From positions 1,116,001-1,180,000 of the forward strand of contig OY727096.1 in assembly GCA_963402885.1 (NCBI GenBank): a DNA stretch of 64,000 bases. The letters run 5' to 3'. Source of the stretch: Antedon bifida. Taxonomy: Eukaryota > Echinodermata > Crinoidea > Comatulida > Antedonidae. This document shows, piece by piece, positions 51,072 through 62,986 of the stretch (positions are counted from its first letter, which is position 1; each line of letters opens with the position of its first letter). The notes beneath the pieces were generated by a model. That model was not told where the DNA came from and did not search any database. It saw nothing but the letters and a program-made list of their open reading frames with translations. A program made the position numbers and the translations under genes.

Positions 51072-53969
51072 ATCAATTCGATAAGAAAAAGAAGAAAAAT
51101 GTAGATTTTATGATTTCCTATAATTAGTTACTAACTGCAATATTGAAAGAAAAAAACCCGATAAAATACATTGTTTTTTTGTAATTATATAATAAACAGC
51201 AAGGGTAATTTTTTATCTTGAACTTTGACAAAATAGAACCTTGAATGAATTGAATTGTTCTATATTAACATTTCCATGTTTAGGCATGTCAAAGGTTATT
51301 GTTGGAATTTACTTCCTGGTATTTATCGATTCACTAGAGCATCATGACGTTTTAGAATTTTCAAACCGATTTATTGTAATCGACAGCTTTAGAAATCTTA
51401 TTTAATCAACTGTATGGTTGCTCATGGTGGTGGTTCACCCCTTAATAACAACACATGCATGAGTGGTCTCTTGAATTATTAGTTAATAAGCATTATTATT
51501 ATTCTTATCAATCTTACTTTGTACACTACTTTCAATATTAAGTATGATGGGTGAATATGTACTATGTACAAAATGTGATTTGCAATAAAAACTGTGAAAA
51601 CTATTTTTACCAAACTTGTTTTATTTATGTTGCACACAAAATCTATTCTCAATTTTTAAGCAATTATTATTATTCGTTATGCTGACGGTAGTATCTTGAT
51701 GACATGACCGTTATGGCTCCATCTTTTTTTATGGGTTAAAACATATGGTTAAAATATGTGAGCAGTATGGTCTGAACAAAAAAAAGTCTGTATGTTGTTT
51801 TTCCTCCAAAGAAGAAAGATGGCAAAGTGGTATCTAATACATGCTAAATAATGATATCATTATTATCTTATGTATGATGAAGCGACTAATCTAGGACATA
51901 TTTTACGCAATAATTTAGATGATTCTGATGACATTTAATCGCCAGTATCGAGCTCTTTGCATTCGAGGTAACACTCTTAGTAGACGTTTTAGTAGATGTA
52001 ATGGGAATGTTAAATGTAATTTGTTCAGGTTGTTTTGTACTAATCTATACTGCTGTATTATTATTATTCTTTATTTGATCCAATATAAAAATACATCAGA
52101 AATTCCTCTTATATACACTGCAGAGATAATAAAAATACACATACAAAAAACAATCAATATAAAATCACTTATAATATAGGCTATGTTATGGTGTAACCAC
52201 TGTAAAAACTATTAAATCTCTGGATGTGTGTTACAACAACTCATTGAGGATGTTGCTAGGCTTACCTAAGCACTGTAGTGCTAGTAACATGTTTGGGAAT
52301 TCTCTCTGTTTAGGAACATGTACGCAGGTGCGTCTATGGTTTTAGAATAAGAGTTTTGAATAGTGAAACTGATCTTGTTAGGTGTACTACGAACTATCTG
52401 TTACGATCTCTTCACTAAATGGGAGAAAATCCTATTTTAGTAGGATTTTCCGTTTTTATATTTGACGTATAGGCCTATATAGAATATTTATTCTGAAATA
52501 AAGTGATCAATCAATGACCTACCAAATGGTAACTGTGTCCTAATTCCGTTATCTTGAAATAACTGCGCGAAAACTAGAGATTCTATTTCAATAGTTTCTT
52601 TTTCTTTAGTAGTAGAAGTAGACCATCACTGTCAGCTATTTTAGCAATAGCTATAGTATGATTCTGGTATTGTTGTTAGGCATGTCAAAGGTTATTGTAT
52701 AATAAACCTGCAAATGCTTCCTAGTGTAATTCTTTTATTACAGATGTTTTATTGTTGCAGTATGTTGTTGTTATATAATTAGAACTTATTTAAACATGAC
52801 TGGGTTGCTTTAACAGTTTTTACATGTAAAAGGGATGTTTAGATTAGCTCTTTCTCAAAGATTAAAATTTACCTGGACTTCATATAAATAAATATTCATT
52901 TTAACAACTTGTGTCCCCTTGTGTCCCATTTTCCAACAGGACGGAACAAGGAAGGCGTAAGCGCAACACAAATTCACGACGCGATCCGAACTGTCGATTG
53001 TGATTGGTCCATTCAAATGCATTGCGCAGTATTTGCGCTGCGTTTATGTGGGAACCAAACTTTGTATTTAATTATTCAATATTAATTAATTTACAATATC
53101 TTACCCAGTCAGTCAGTCAGTCAAAAAAAATAAATAATAAACTCCAGTATACCAAGACGGTGTTGAGATTAAGTGAAAGGACAAGTACAAGAAAATTGTC
53201 GCTAGTTGAATAATGACTGAGCGAAATACTTTCAATACATTTTAGAAAGCAATATATTTAATTTGGCCTTATTTAAGTTTATTCTATTTCTGATATAGCC
53301 AATATGCTATAATACGGTAGTCAATCGGTCGATGAGTCTTTTTTTCTTATTGTTTATTTTATTTAGATTTTTTTTGTGACACGAACATAAAAACCCACAA
53401 CAAATACCAATTCATTTCAAAATTTATTGCCGGCACTTAGTTAATACACTTCACCACCAAAAGAATATAAACTTGATTTTATCTAAGAAATGCACTGTCA
53501 AATAATACTGAATACTACCGTCCGAATGATGGGTAAAAAATGAAATAATTAATACTGCGCTGCTCTCAGAGCATGTATGTTGTCCAATACAGATTAGCCT
53601 GGGTGCAGAACAGTTAATATACACATTTGCGGGAAAAAAGTATAGGAAATTTTTTTTTTGTTTTTCTGATAGAGTATACCATATAGAATGTCAGAAAAAA
53701 ATCCCCATCCCAAGGTCTTGCGGAAATTTTTTTACGGCACTTTTAAATTTTGGCCTATATAACACACACAAATTCCTATTAACACACACACACACCTATA
53801 TAGGGGATAGGGAAAATCAATTAACGGGTTTTGTTACTTGCAGTTGTGTTTTAATGATTAAAATTAGTAGAGGCTTACTTTAATAACTACTTCTCATAGT
53901 AGTTGATAAATCAAGTCGATACGATGACATCATCATGCCTGAATCCAATATGGCGTCCAATTTGGCGGG
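51072..53969. other. Intergenic region downstream of gene B
   Basis: It starts with the gene B 3'UTR and poly(A) signals. A near-perfect hairpin GAAAATCCTATTTTAGTAGG (and on to TTTTC) lies at 52424-52451. (CAGT)n is at 53104-53122 and an (AC)n-rich stretch at 53760-53795. I see no gene. Confidence 0.5.
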
Positions 53970-54056
53970 AAAAACAGGGTATTGCTAAAAACCCCGCAAA
54001 CCCCGCAAACCTCCAAAAAAAAACATAGCAAATCCCACCGAACCAACATAAAAGTG
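53970..54056 (-). repeat. Interspersed repeat, second copy
   Basis: On plus it reads CAGGGTATTGCTAAAAACCC ... AAACCTCCAAAAAAAAACAT ... CCGAACCAACATAAAAG, the reverse complement of the 32.5-kb copy. It directly precedes the LINE relic. Confidence 0.6.
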
Positions 54057-54109
54057 ATTGAATCATGGAGTGTACGACCCACTGGGTATATCCATTCAGA
54101 GTGGTCTAT

Positions 54110-55887
54110 GACATGGGTGAACATATAAGTAACGGTCCAGAAAATTGTGCTTCAACTTTCAATAATTATTTTGTTAATAGGCCTATAGGGCCAAATTTAG
54201 CCAGGAAAATTAATGAAAACTCGACACCACCTTCTGATTATTTACAAAATCCTATAACGCCTTCTTTTTTCTTGAAACCAATTACACATTATGAAATTGA
54301 AAATCTAATTAAAAATATAGATATAAAGAAGTCATCTGGTTATGATTACATGTCTGGGCGTCTAGTCAAAGACTCTGCTTCCCATATTAGTAGACCACTT
54401 GAGCATGTATTTAATTTATCATTTATTAATGGGATCTTCCCAGCTGCTATGAAAATAGCAAGCAACACTGAGAGCCATTTCTTTTAGTGACTTTACCTCC
54501 TATTCTCAACCTTTATTTAAACAATTTAATTTGCTAGATGTATTTAAGTTACACAAATTATGTATTTTCTTATTCATGTTTGATCTGTATCACGATAAAT
54601 TTTTTTTTGTCTTGTGTGAGTTCTTCTCACGTTTATTTAAATTCTCATTGATGAATATATTATATACATATAAATACATTTGTGATAATTAAAAGTAAGT
54701 GTTTAAAGTAGTTAAAATACAGGTATATTTACATAATAAGATGCCAGAATTCAGTATTAACCATATTTTTCTCATTAAAAATTTTAGATACGATGTTAAT
54801 TAAAATGTAGGGAAAAAAAATGGCGGTAAAATACATGATTAAAATTTTCTTGTTAAACTATCTTATTTGTGGTCTTATTTGTGTTCGAGTAGAGAGGCTA
54901 TAAACTCAGGGGAGGAAAATGTAGTATCCTCCCTTTTCACCAAGATAAGATGGATGGAATGAAAAAAGAGGAATGCAATAGATTGAAAGTTAGTTATTTA
55001 GAATGATAGCATGAAATGGTATATTTAATGAAAACCGTAAGGTTAGAGTCCATACACTGTGCAAGTCCAAGATGTGATTTTGGCTCTGTGTGTATGTGAG
55101 ACGCTTCATACCCGATGTCATCTTAGTACAACTACTACTTACAATTTGTATTTACGGTATAACATATTGCAAATATATAAAAATATATAGAAGTATATAT
55201 TGAACAAATACACATACCTATAGATTACATTGACATGTATACGATATAAAATATTGCAAATATAGAAAAATATATATATTAAACAAATACAAATACATAC
55301 AGATTATATTGACATGCTACATGATAGTATTTGAACTATTGTCATCTTAAAAAGTATATATGATGCACAGTTTACGTTGATATACAGGATTTGTGTCCAT
55401 TATGATAAGGTAAGAAAGAAAAAGGAATCAATAAAATAATTAAATTATTAACATCAAGTCTTTTGTAATCTCAAAAATTGTAGTCTCAAGTAATAGTTCA
55501 TCTTTTAAGTTATTCGTCCATTTCTTCTGAGCCTTATATAAATTATGCATAAATTCATTTGTTAATAAATGCTTTAATTCATAGTAAAATAATCTCCAAA
55601 TTATTTTTGATTCCTGATTTTGTTTCTTTTCTTTTCTTATTATATTGTATCACGATAAATTGCCTCATGATCTAAACGAATATGTAACACTTATCACCCA
55701 TTCACATGAAACTAGACAAAAATGTAAGGGAAATCTATACCAACCTAAGGCAAATAGTACATCCGGCCAATTTTCCATTACCTGTATAGGCACGAAAATA
55801 TGGAACGAAATACCAATACAAGTCCGGGAAATTAAATATAGGAAACATTTTAAAACCAAAGTCATAGAACTCTTGTTGGAGTCATAA
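54110..55887 (+). pseudogene. Degenerate non-LTR retrotransposon (LINE) ORF2 relic, interrupted
   Basis: 54128-54470 encodes the typical pre-RT segment (CASTFNNYFVNR, PITHYEIENLIKNIDIKKSS, HVFNLSFINGIFPAAMKIA). The RT core is deleted. 54494-54600 encodes SDFTSYSQPLFKQFNLLDVF and then FMFDLYHDK. 55662-55887 encodes the C-terminal end (LPHDLNEY, TCIGTKIWNEIPIQVREI, HFKTKVIELLLES). The two C-terminal parts join in frame if the insertion at 54602-55661 is removed. The clade is uncertain (CR1/L2/Jockey-like). Confidence 0.75.
54602..55661 (-). mobile_element. Retroelement inserted in the LINE relic, 16-bp target duplication
   Basis: Identical 16-mers TGTATCACGATAAATT at 54586-54601 and 55646-55661 flank about 1.04 kb. 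The plus-strand left edge is a T-run preceded on the minus strand by AATAAACGTGAGAAG, that is, a poly(A) tail and poly(A) signal of a minus-oriented element. Its minus-strand 5' part (55629-55440) is open for about 60 codons (IIWRLFYYELKHLLTNEFMH, QKKWTNNLKDELL), probably a LINE fragment. Confidence 0.75.
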
Positions 55888-56354
55888 AATTTATGAGTAA
55901 ATGTATGGCATTAATATATACATGTGTGTATGTGTATGTATATACAATTGAAACGGAATGGTATATGTATGTATGTGTGTATGTATGTATATATATGATT
56001 TACAGTATATAAACTCATCAGGCAAAGAACATTAATTCTAAACCGCCCGGTGATATACTGAAATTTAATTAATTAATTTGAAACGATAAAGATTATTAGT
56101 AATTAAATTCTATCATAATATGATTTGTTTGATTTGAATAAAATTGAAATCTTTTAGTTATACAGGGAGTAGAGCTAGATAGGCATGAAGTTGCCTTTTC
56201 TCTTCTTCCTTTTTATCCAATTATTTTAATGTTTTATATTATAATGTTATGTTTATGTATTTTTTTTTGGATGAATAAAGAAAGAAATCTAAAAAAATCT
56301 AAATAATACACGCAATGCAAATGATTATATTTTACCTAAATGTACACACAAAAA

Positions 56355-56745
56355 GAACTATAGTAATTCCAAGGAGCTAAATTATGGAATTCAATCCATG
56401 TAGATATTAAAAATGCATCTACAACTTCTAAATTTAAATTAGTATACAAGAACTATTTACTTTCAAGATATGATGAATGTTAAATATATATATTTTATAA
56501 GACCTGTTAAGATCGGATAATATGGTTTAAATAGAAATTGTAGCTTTGTTTTCTTTATTTATTATTAGTTTATGTATCTTTTTTTTTCTTTTTCGTATTT
56601 AATGTTATATATTGGGGTGGGTCAAACTTAAAGTCTTTCTGACTTATATGACTCTCCCCCACATGATTACTTCATTCCATTTATTATCCTGTATGTATGT
56701 TATTATTTTGTGGAAATAAATTAAATTGAAATTGAAGCCGACCTA
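56355..56745 (+). pseudogene. LINE C-terminal fragment plus 3'UTR
   Basis: 56370-56480 encodes GAKLWNSIHVDIKNASTTSK then FKLVYKNYLLSRYDEC and a stop. This is the standard C-terminus of CR1/Jockey-like ORF2. An AT-rich 3'UTR ends AAATAAATTAAATTGAAATT at 56740. It is 5'-truncated. Confidence 0.65.
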
Positions 56746-56749
56746 CCTA

Positions 56750-58436
56750 CTTACTTACCTACCGACCGACCGACATAGTGAGCTATAGAGTCACGTTTGC
56801 ATGCGACTAAACATGTTGAAACATTTTTAAAAACATTTATATTTGCACCCAGTATTAATATCCACTGTCAAAATAACAAAAAAATATGAATATGAGTTAG
56901 TGTTTACCGACCGACCGACTAACCAACCGAAATTGCTGAAAATGTTAAAAAATGTTGAACAATTTTTAAAAACATCTATATTTGCCGCCCAGTATTAATA
57001 TCCAGTGTCAAAATAACAAAAAAATATGAATATGAGTTAGTGTTTACCGACCGACCGACCGACTAACCAACCGACCAACCGAAATTGCTGAAAATGTTAA
57101 AAAATGTTGAACAATTTTTAAAAACATTTATATTTGCCGCCCAGTACTAATATCCAGTGTCAAAATAACGAAAAAATATGAATATCAGTTAGTGTTTACC
57201 GACCGACCGACTAACCAACCGACCAACCGATATTACTAAAAATGTTAAAAAATGTTGAACAATTCTTAAAAACAAATATAATAAATATTTGCCGCCCAGT
57301 ATTAATATCCACTGTCAAAATAACGAAAAAATAATTATTATGAATATGAGTTAGTGTTTACCGACGACCAACCGTACCGACCGAAATTGCTAAAAATGTT
57401 AAAAAATGTTGAAAAAATTTGTAAAGACATTTATATTTGCCTCCAAGTATTAATATCCAGTGTCAAAATAACGGAAAATTATTATGAATATGAGTTAGTG
57501 TTTACCGACCGAAATTTCTGAAAATGTTAAAAAATGTTCAAAAACTAGTAAAAACATTTATTTTTGCCTCCAAGTATTAATATCCGGTGTAAAAATAACG
57601 AAAACAAGGCCATATAGATGGCTGCAGTCGCGTGTTAGTGTTAGTTAGTGTTTACCGACCGACCGACCAACCAACCAACCAACCAACCAACCGACCGACA
57701 TAGTGAGCTGTAGAGTCGCGTTGCACGCACGCGACTAAAAGTAACGAAAACAAGGCCATATAGATGGCTGCAGTCGCGTGCTCAAGTTAGTGTTTACCGA
57801 CCGACCAACCGAAAATGCTGAAAATGTTAAAAAATGTTGAAAAATGTTTAAAAATGCTGAAAATGTTAAAAAATGTTTAAAAATTATAAAAATTTGCCTC
57901 CAAATATTAATATCCAGTGTCAAAATAACGAAAAAATATGAATATGAGTTAGTGTTTACCGACCGACCAACCGACCGAAATTGCTAAAAATATTAAACAA
58001 GGCCATATAGATGGCTGCAGTCGCGTGCTCAAGTTAGTGTTTACCGACCGACCGACTTACCGACCGACATAGTGAGCTGTAGAGTCGCGTTGCACGCGAC
58101 TAAAAATGTTGATAAATTTAAAAAAATGTTTAAAAGAATATGAGTTAGTGTTTACCGACCAACAAAACGAGCGAAATTGCTAAAAAATTTGTAAAAACAT
58201 TTATATTTGCCCCCAAGTATTAATAGCCAGTGTCAAGAATACGAATATGAGTTGGTGTTTACCAACCGACAGACCGACCAATCGAAATTGCTGAAAATGT
58301 TCAAAAAAATGTTGAAACATTTTTAAAAACTTTGATATTTGCCTCCAAGTCATAATATTCGGCGTCAAATTAACGAAAAATATGAATATGAGTTGGTGTT
58401 TACCGACTGACCGACATAGTGAGCTATAGAGTCGCC
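56750..58436. repeat. ~130-150-bp irregular tandem array with GACC microsatellite cores
   Basis: The repeating elements in order are AGTATTAATATCCAGTGTCA, AAATAACGAAAAAATATGAA, GAGTTAGTGTTTACCGACCG with variable GACC/AACC runs, and AAATTGCTGAAAATGTTAAA. At least ten irregular units are present. Some carry the insert AAGGCCATATAGATGGCTGC followed by AGTCGCGTG. Confidence 0.85.
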
Positions 58437-58458
58437 TAAAAATGATCAACTACACTAA

Positions 58459-59115
58459 TTGCAGTGTAGGCCTAAATTACACTCTCACTATATCAATCGT
58501 CTAATTTCTAAGCATAGCGAAGTGACACTGAGAGAAAGTGAGTTTTTTGGCTTTCCAAATCATTTTATTCGCCTGTCGCGCGAGGTAAAGGATGATTTAC
58601 ATATGTGGCTAGGTTTTCTCGAATCCTTCAACGGGAAAGCCCTAATTCTTCCACATAACTGATTTAATTCTACTACGCTACGACTATATACCGATGCAGC
58701 GGCATCCATCGGATGCGCAGCTGTTTTCCACTATAAGTGGTTCTTTATTAAATGGAGTAGTACGTTTAATGGTCTGTCAATCGCGGTGCTTGAATTATTT
58801 CCCATAGTCATAGCAATGGAAGTTTGGGGCTCGGAACTGGCAAACCGCCGAATTTTATTTCGCAGTGATAATTCAGCGGTTGTGGCTGTTATCAACAAGA
58901 AATCTGCTAAAGATACCTTGCTTTTGCGACTTCTACGACGTTTAGTATTAATTTGCCTCCGCCATAATATCCACTTCCGTGCAACGCACATTCCCGGCGT
59001 CGATAATGTTTTGGCGGATCTTTTATCAAGGGGGGAAATTTCACGTGCCCAAAAACTTTTTCCAGATATAAATACACTTCCGTTCATAGTCCCACTATGT
59101 CAGATTTACATTTAG
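58459..59115 (+). pseudogene. RNase H / RT-end fragment of a DIRS-like retrotransposon, one in-frame stop
   Basis: The frame is continuous from 58459 to 59115 except for TGA at 58660-58662, which falls where the family has Trp. Before it are SEFFGFPNHFIRLSREVKDD and WLGFLESFNGKALI. After it are RNase H motifs LYTDAAASIGCAAVF, LELFPIVIAMEVWG, FRSDNSAVVAVINKKSA and THIPGVDNVLADLLSR, with the four acidic catalytic positions visible. This arrangement is typical of DIRS/Ngaro elements. There is no tyrosine recombinase ORF nearby. Confidence 0.78.
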
Positions 59116-59309
59116 CTTTCACTAATACCAACGCACAAATGTATTTGTGTGAGCTGTGGCTCGCAACGCATGTCTTTTCATTACAACATTCGTAGTTCAG
59201 GCAGACCTATTGAGCACAGCTCTGGGCCTATTAACTAAACAGATACAAACCTATGCATTTATTTCGATATACTTTTCTGGGCGGAACCCTCTCTGCGAGT
59301 CGGGTTTTT

Positions 59310-59841
59310 GGCGTGTGTGCCCATAATAATTATATCTCAATTTGCTTATGTATATTAATTCTACGATATGTTTAGTTACGATTCTGGCGTGTGTGCCCAT
59401 AATAATTATATCTTAATTTGTTTATGTATATTAATTCTACGATATGTTTAGTTACGATTCTGGCGTGTGTGCCCATAATAATTATATCTCAATTTGTTTA
59501 TGTATATTAATTCTACGATATGTTTAGTTACGATTCTGGCGTGTGTGCCCATAATAATTATATCTCAATTTGTTTATGTATATTAATTCTACGATATGTT
59601 TAGTTACGATTCTGGCGTGTGTGCCCATAATAATTATATCTCAATTTGTTTATGTATATTAATTCTACGATATGTTTAGTTACGATTCTGGCGTGTGTGC
59701 CCATAATAATTATATCTCAATTTGTTTATGTATATTAATTCTACGATATGTTTAGTTACGATTCTGGCGTGTGTGCCCATAATAATTATATCTCAATTTG
59801 TTTATGTATATTAATTCTACGATACGTTAGTTACGATTCTG
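59310..59841. repeat. 76-bp minisatellite, 7 copies
   Basis: Units start GGCGTGTGTGCCCATAATAA at 59310, 59386, 59462, 59538, 59614, 59690 and 59766. They are nearly identical, so the array is recent. It follows the DIRS-like fragment by about 200 bp. Confidence 0.93.
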
Positions 59842-60225
59842 TATAGACCTATAACTTTTACATTATATTATCGGTTATTTTACAAGTATATTAATGGTGC
59901 GTTTATCTATATAACAATGGTGAATGCTAATTGTTAATACTATATATTCAACAGGGGCAGCCTTCACGTAATGTAAGGTATTAGATGTAATATCAATACC
60001 ATAATCTACTTATATAAGTTGGCTGCCCCCTTTATTATTATTATTACAGTAGTTTTACATTATATATTTAGTTAATTCGTCATTTAATAATAAATGACAT
60101 TTTCCATCCATTTCGGTGTTTTGTTTCCTTTGTTTTGTCCTGGACTCTGTTGACACAAAGTGAGTTTTTTGGCTTTTTGTTTCTTTTTCGGAGTGTCAAA
60201 ATGACTAAACTTGAAAATCATTTTC

Positions 60226-60348
60226 TTTATTGCAATAGATATTATATGTAAAAACATTACATTACATTACATAAAAACAAAAACAAGCATAGAAAAACGC
60301 AGGATAGTGTCCTGCGTTTTTCTATGCTTGTTTTTGTTTTTATGTAAT
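60226..60348 (-). other. Perfect 39-bp hairpin in predicted 3'UTR of gene C, with poly(A) signal
   Basis: Arms 60266-60304 and 60310-60348 are exact reverse complements around the 5-nt loop TAGTG. The arm contains GCATAGAAAAACGCAGGA. Gene C ends at 60434, so the hairpin starts 86 bases after the stop in its sense direction. An AATAAA (TTTATT on plus) at 60226-60231 lies beyond it, so the hairpin should be in the mRNA. Confidence 0.8.
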
Positions 60349-60433
60349 TTATGCTTTTTGTATTATTGTTTTTCTTTCTGGAAATAAATGAATATGTAGT
60401 AATACCACTTATATTCACAAATTAAATCACGAT

Positions 60434-62318
60434 TTAATTCAAATCTTTCATCATAGTAAAACAAGTGAAGTGTTTCACCATAAAAACACAGAATCCACCA
60501 TTGACAAACACAATATCATCACCACCATTTGTATCTGTGTCAATATTCTTCCAGTCGTCGGCGTGCCGGTCCCCTTCGGATCTCACTGGAGTAAATTCCC
60601 ACTTGTCTTCATTTTCTGCGTTATGTGGGATGGTTAGGACGACATGATCAAGGAATGTAATACCTGGTGGCCCGCAAAGTATAATAGGTGCTACCCTAGT
60701 CTTCCCCTTTTTTTTACCTTGTCGGTGATTAGCCTGATCTGCTTTTGAAAATCGGGCCTTCGGATCGATGTAAATATAAATTTCTTGCTGAGTTGATGAA
60801 ATTGCTCCTGGTGGAATGAACAGCTCGACATTGGCCTTCTCAATAGTCAGTTTACCCCCTCTGCGGTCAAACACACCGTAGGCAAAGTTGGATGTTGAAT
60901 AATTCATAATGTTCAGATCTTTCTTGGCTTGTTTGCGAGATTTTTTTAATAGCTTCTCAAATTCATCTTCTGTAATTTCAGTTTTGTTCTTACCACCTTC
61001 TTCTATCATAAATAGCACATTAGAAAATTTCAATAATGCTGATATATGCGATATTTATTATTTTTGCATTTTTTTATATTTTTAATCAATTTTGTATTAT
61101 CATCCAACAGCATGGCACCATGACTAGCCCATTATAGAATGAAAAACGTAACCCCTTTCTAAACATATATGAGGATTAAGACATGATTTGAACCAAGAAT
61201 CATGGAAGTATAGATTTATTCCACCCACCCACCAACCCATCGCTCGTCCATTCAAATCGCAATGATTTACAAGGATTTACAATTTTACAGCTTTATGGCG
61301 AGTGAAGAGGTTTAAATTAATTATCGTAAATTTCAACTAAATTCTGGATCAATTACGGCTCAGTTCACCATTATAAATACAACAGAACACCAGTCCTGAT
61401 TGACTTACCACGATCACAAATTGTACATTCATTCAGTTTACTCAACATAAGCTCTCTGTCTATGTGTTCTGTATTAAAAAAGAAAGTATGAAAAACAGTT
61501 CTTGGTATAACCAGGGCAGAGTAAGTTCACTCTTAACTAATCCAAGAACACACTAAAAAATAAATTTGTGATTCTAACAAAATGTCTATCACAAAAATAG
61601 TATGAAAACATCCGAAACCTAAATGCAAACATCAACAAAACGATGGAGTAGTCATGTGATATTAATTTATTTAAGGGATACCTTTCATTACTAATATCTG
61701 AAGTTTCTGTAATTCTTTTGTTTGCTCATCAAAACTCTGCTGCAGTGTATTCACTTGTCTTGTTTTCTCATCACATTCTGTTAAATGAAATAATATCAGA
61801 GTGTCCGTTAGATAATAATGTTCATGGTATAAAATAATGATAACACGAGGCATGTCTTTAATATGTAAATAATTATATTCTTTTTAAATAATAATTAATA
61901 ATTTATATTTTATACAGTATTTTACGAGCACTATTTTTTACCTTTTTTTTTTAGCTCCAATGATCCTCTTAAACTCTCCATTTCCATTCTTACGATTTCA
62001 TCTGAAACTATAAACAATTACAAAGAGCTGGGTATAAATGACATAATTGCACTTCCGCAATAAAATGACATCTTGTCTCTTGTTGTTTGGTAAAGGTATG
62101 ACTAAGTATTATTGTACATTATAATGCTTCAAAATGCAAAAATATTTAACTCACTTGCCTGAATTAAATTTAGCATGATTAATTAGTCAAGTTTCAACGA
62201 TTAGAAATAATAATCCTTGTTAGCAGTAACTTTAACATAAAACATATCTGCTGAGTTTGCTAAAAAATGGTTAACATAATCTAAACTTACTTCTATAATT
62301 GGTATCAGGGTAAGCCAT
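60434..62318 (-). CDS. Gene C: short coiled-coil + ZU5 domain protein
   Basis: The exons on the minus strand are 62318-62291, 62001-61942, 61777-61682, 61468-61409 and 61002-60434. All introns are phase 1, giving 813 nt and 270 aa. The start MAYPDTNYR is followed by three small helical exons (VRMEMESLRGSLELKKK, QQSFDEQTKELQKLQILVMK, and one ending LNECTICDRG with a Cys-x-x-Cys pair). A ZU5 domain forms residues about 120-268: SNFAYGVFDRRGGKL, ELFIPPGAIS, LCGPPGITFLDHVV, FMVKHFTCFTMMK. It is close to gene A over the last exon, including the same acceptor phase and the same ending just after the HFT motif. It has no UPA or Death domain and no membrane segment. It probably arose by duplication with gene A. 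Confidence 0.88.
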
Positions 62319-62986
62319 CTTACAGAATGAGAACTACAAGTACTTAAAATATTGATGTCCTTGGCATGTGTACAGTTGAATATTCTCTATTTTTATTACA
62401 AAGCAAACGATTGCAATAATATTAATATAGTATATAGATCGAAAAATCAATCAATTTTATATAGGAAAATGCTTTTTTAATTACAAATATTTACCCGGTT
62501 GTTAACGATTGTAATTCAGTATAAAGTTATTATTTTATAACATTATAAAGTTATGTGACCCGTTTTTTTTTAAATGGCTTATTTATCTCATTCAAATGTA
62601 CTGATGGCTGAGATAAAATCCAACTAGTTTGTGGACGAAAAATAAGTGAGGTTTATCATCAATGCTGTTGCAACGGTTTAAATCATATGATAAATAATGA
62701 TGATTATAAATCAAAGCTACCCTTTAAGTTTATAGTTAAAGGACAACTTGACCGAGGACCATATTTTTACAACGTATTAGGGATGATGATTTCAGAAACA
62801 AACGCGAGATTAAGGATATCCCCTCGCGCGCTCGCCGCGCCGTACAGCCGTCGCCGTCAACATTTTCTAGTAAACACACTTTTAAATAAATCGTAAAAAA
62901 TATAAATGTATTTTTGCCTATGTGGATATTGAAGTGTTTCTTTAAACTACCAGACTAAATATTTTGGCAAATTTAAGCCTAATACA

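Noticed and set aside
62687..62896. 69-codon open frame near gene C promoter
   Set aside because: No similarity, no splice partners and composition unlike the real exons. It is probably random.
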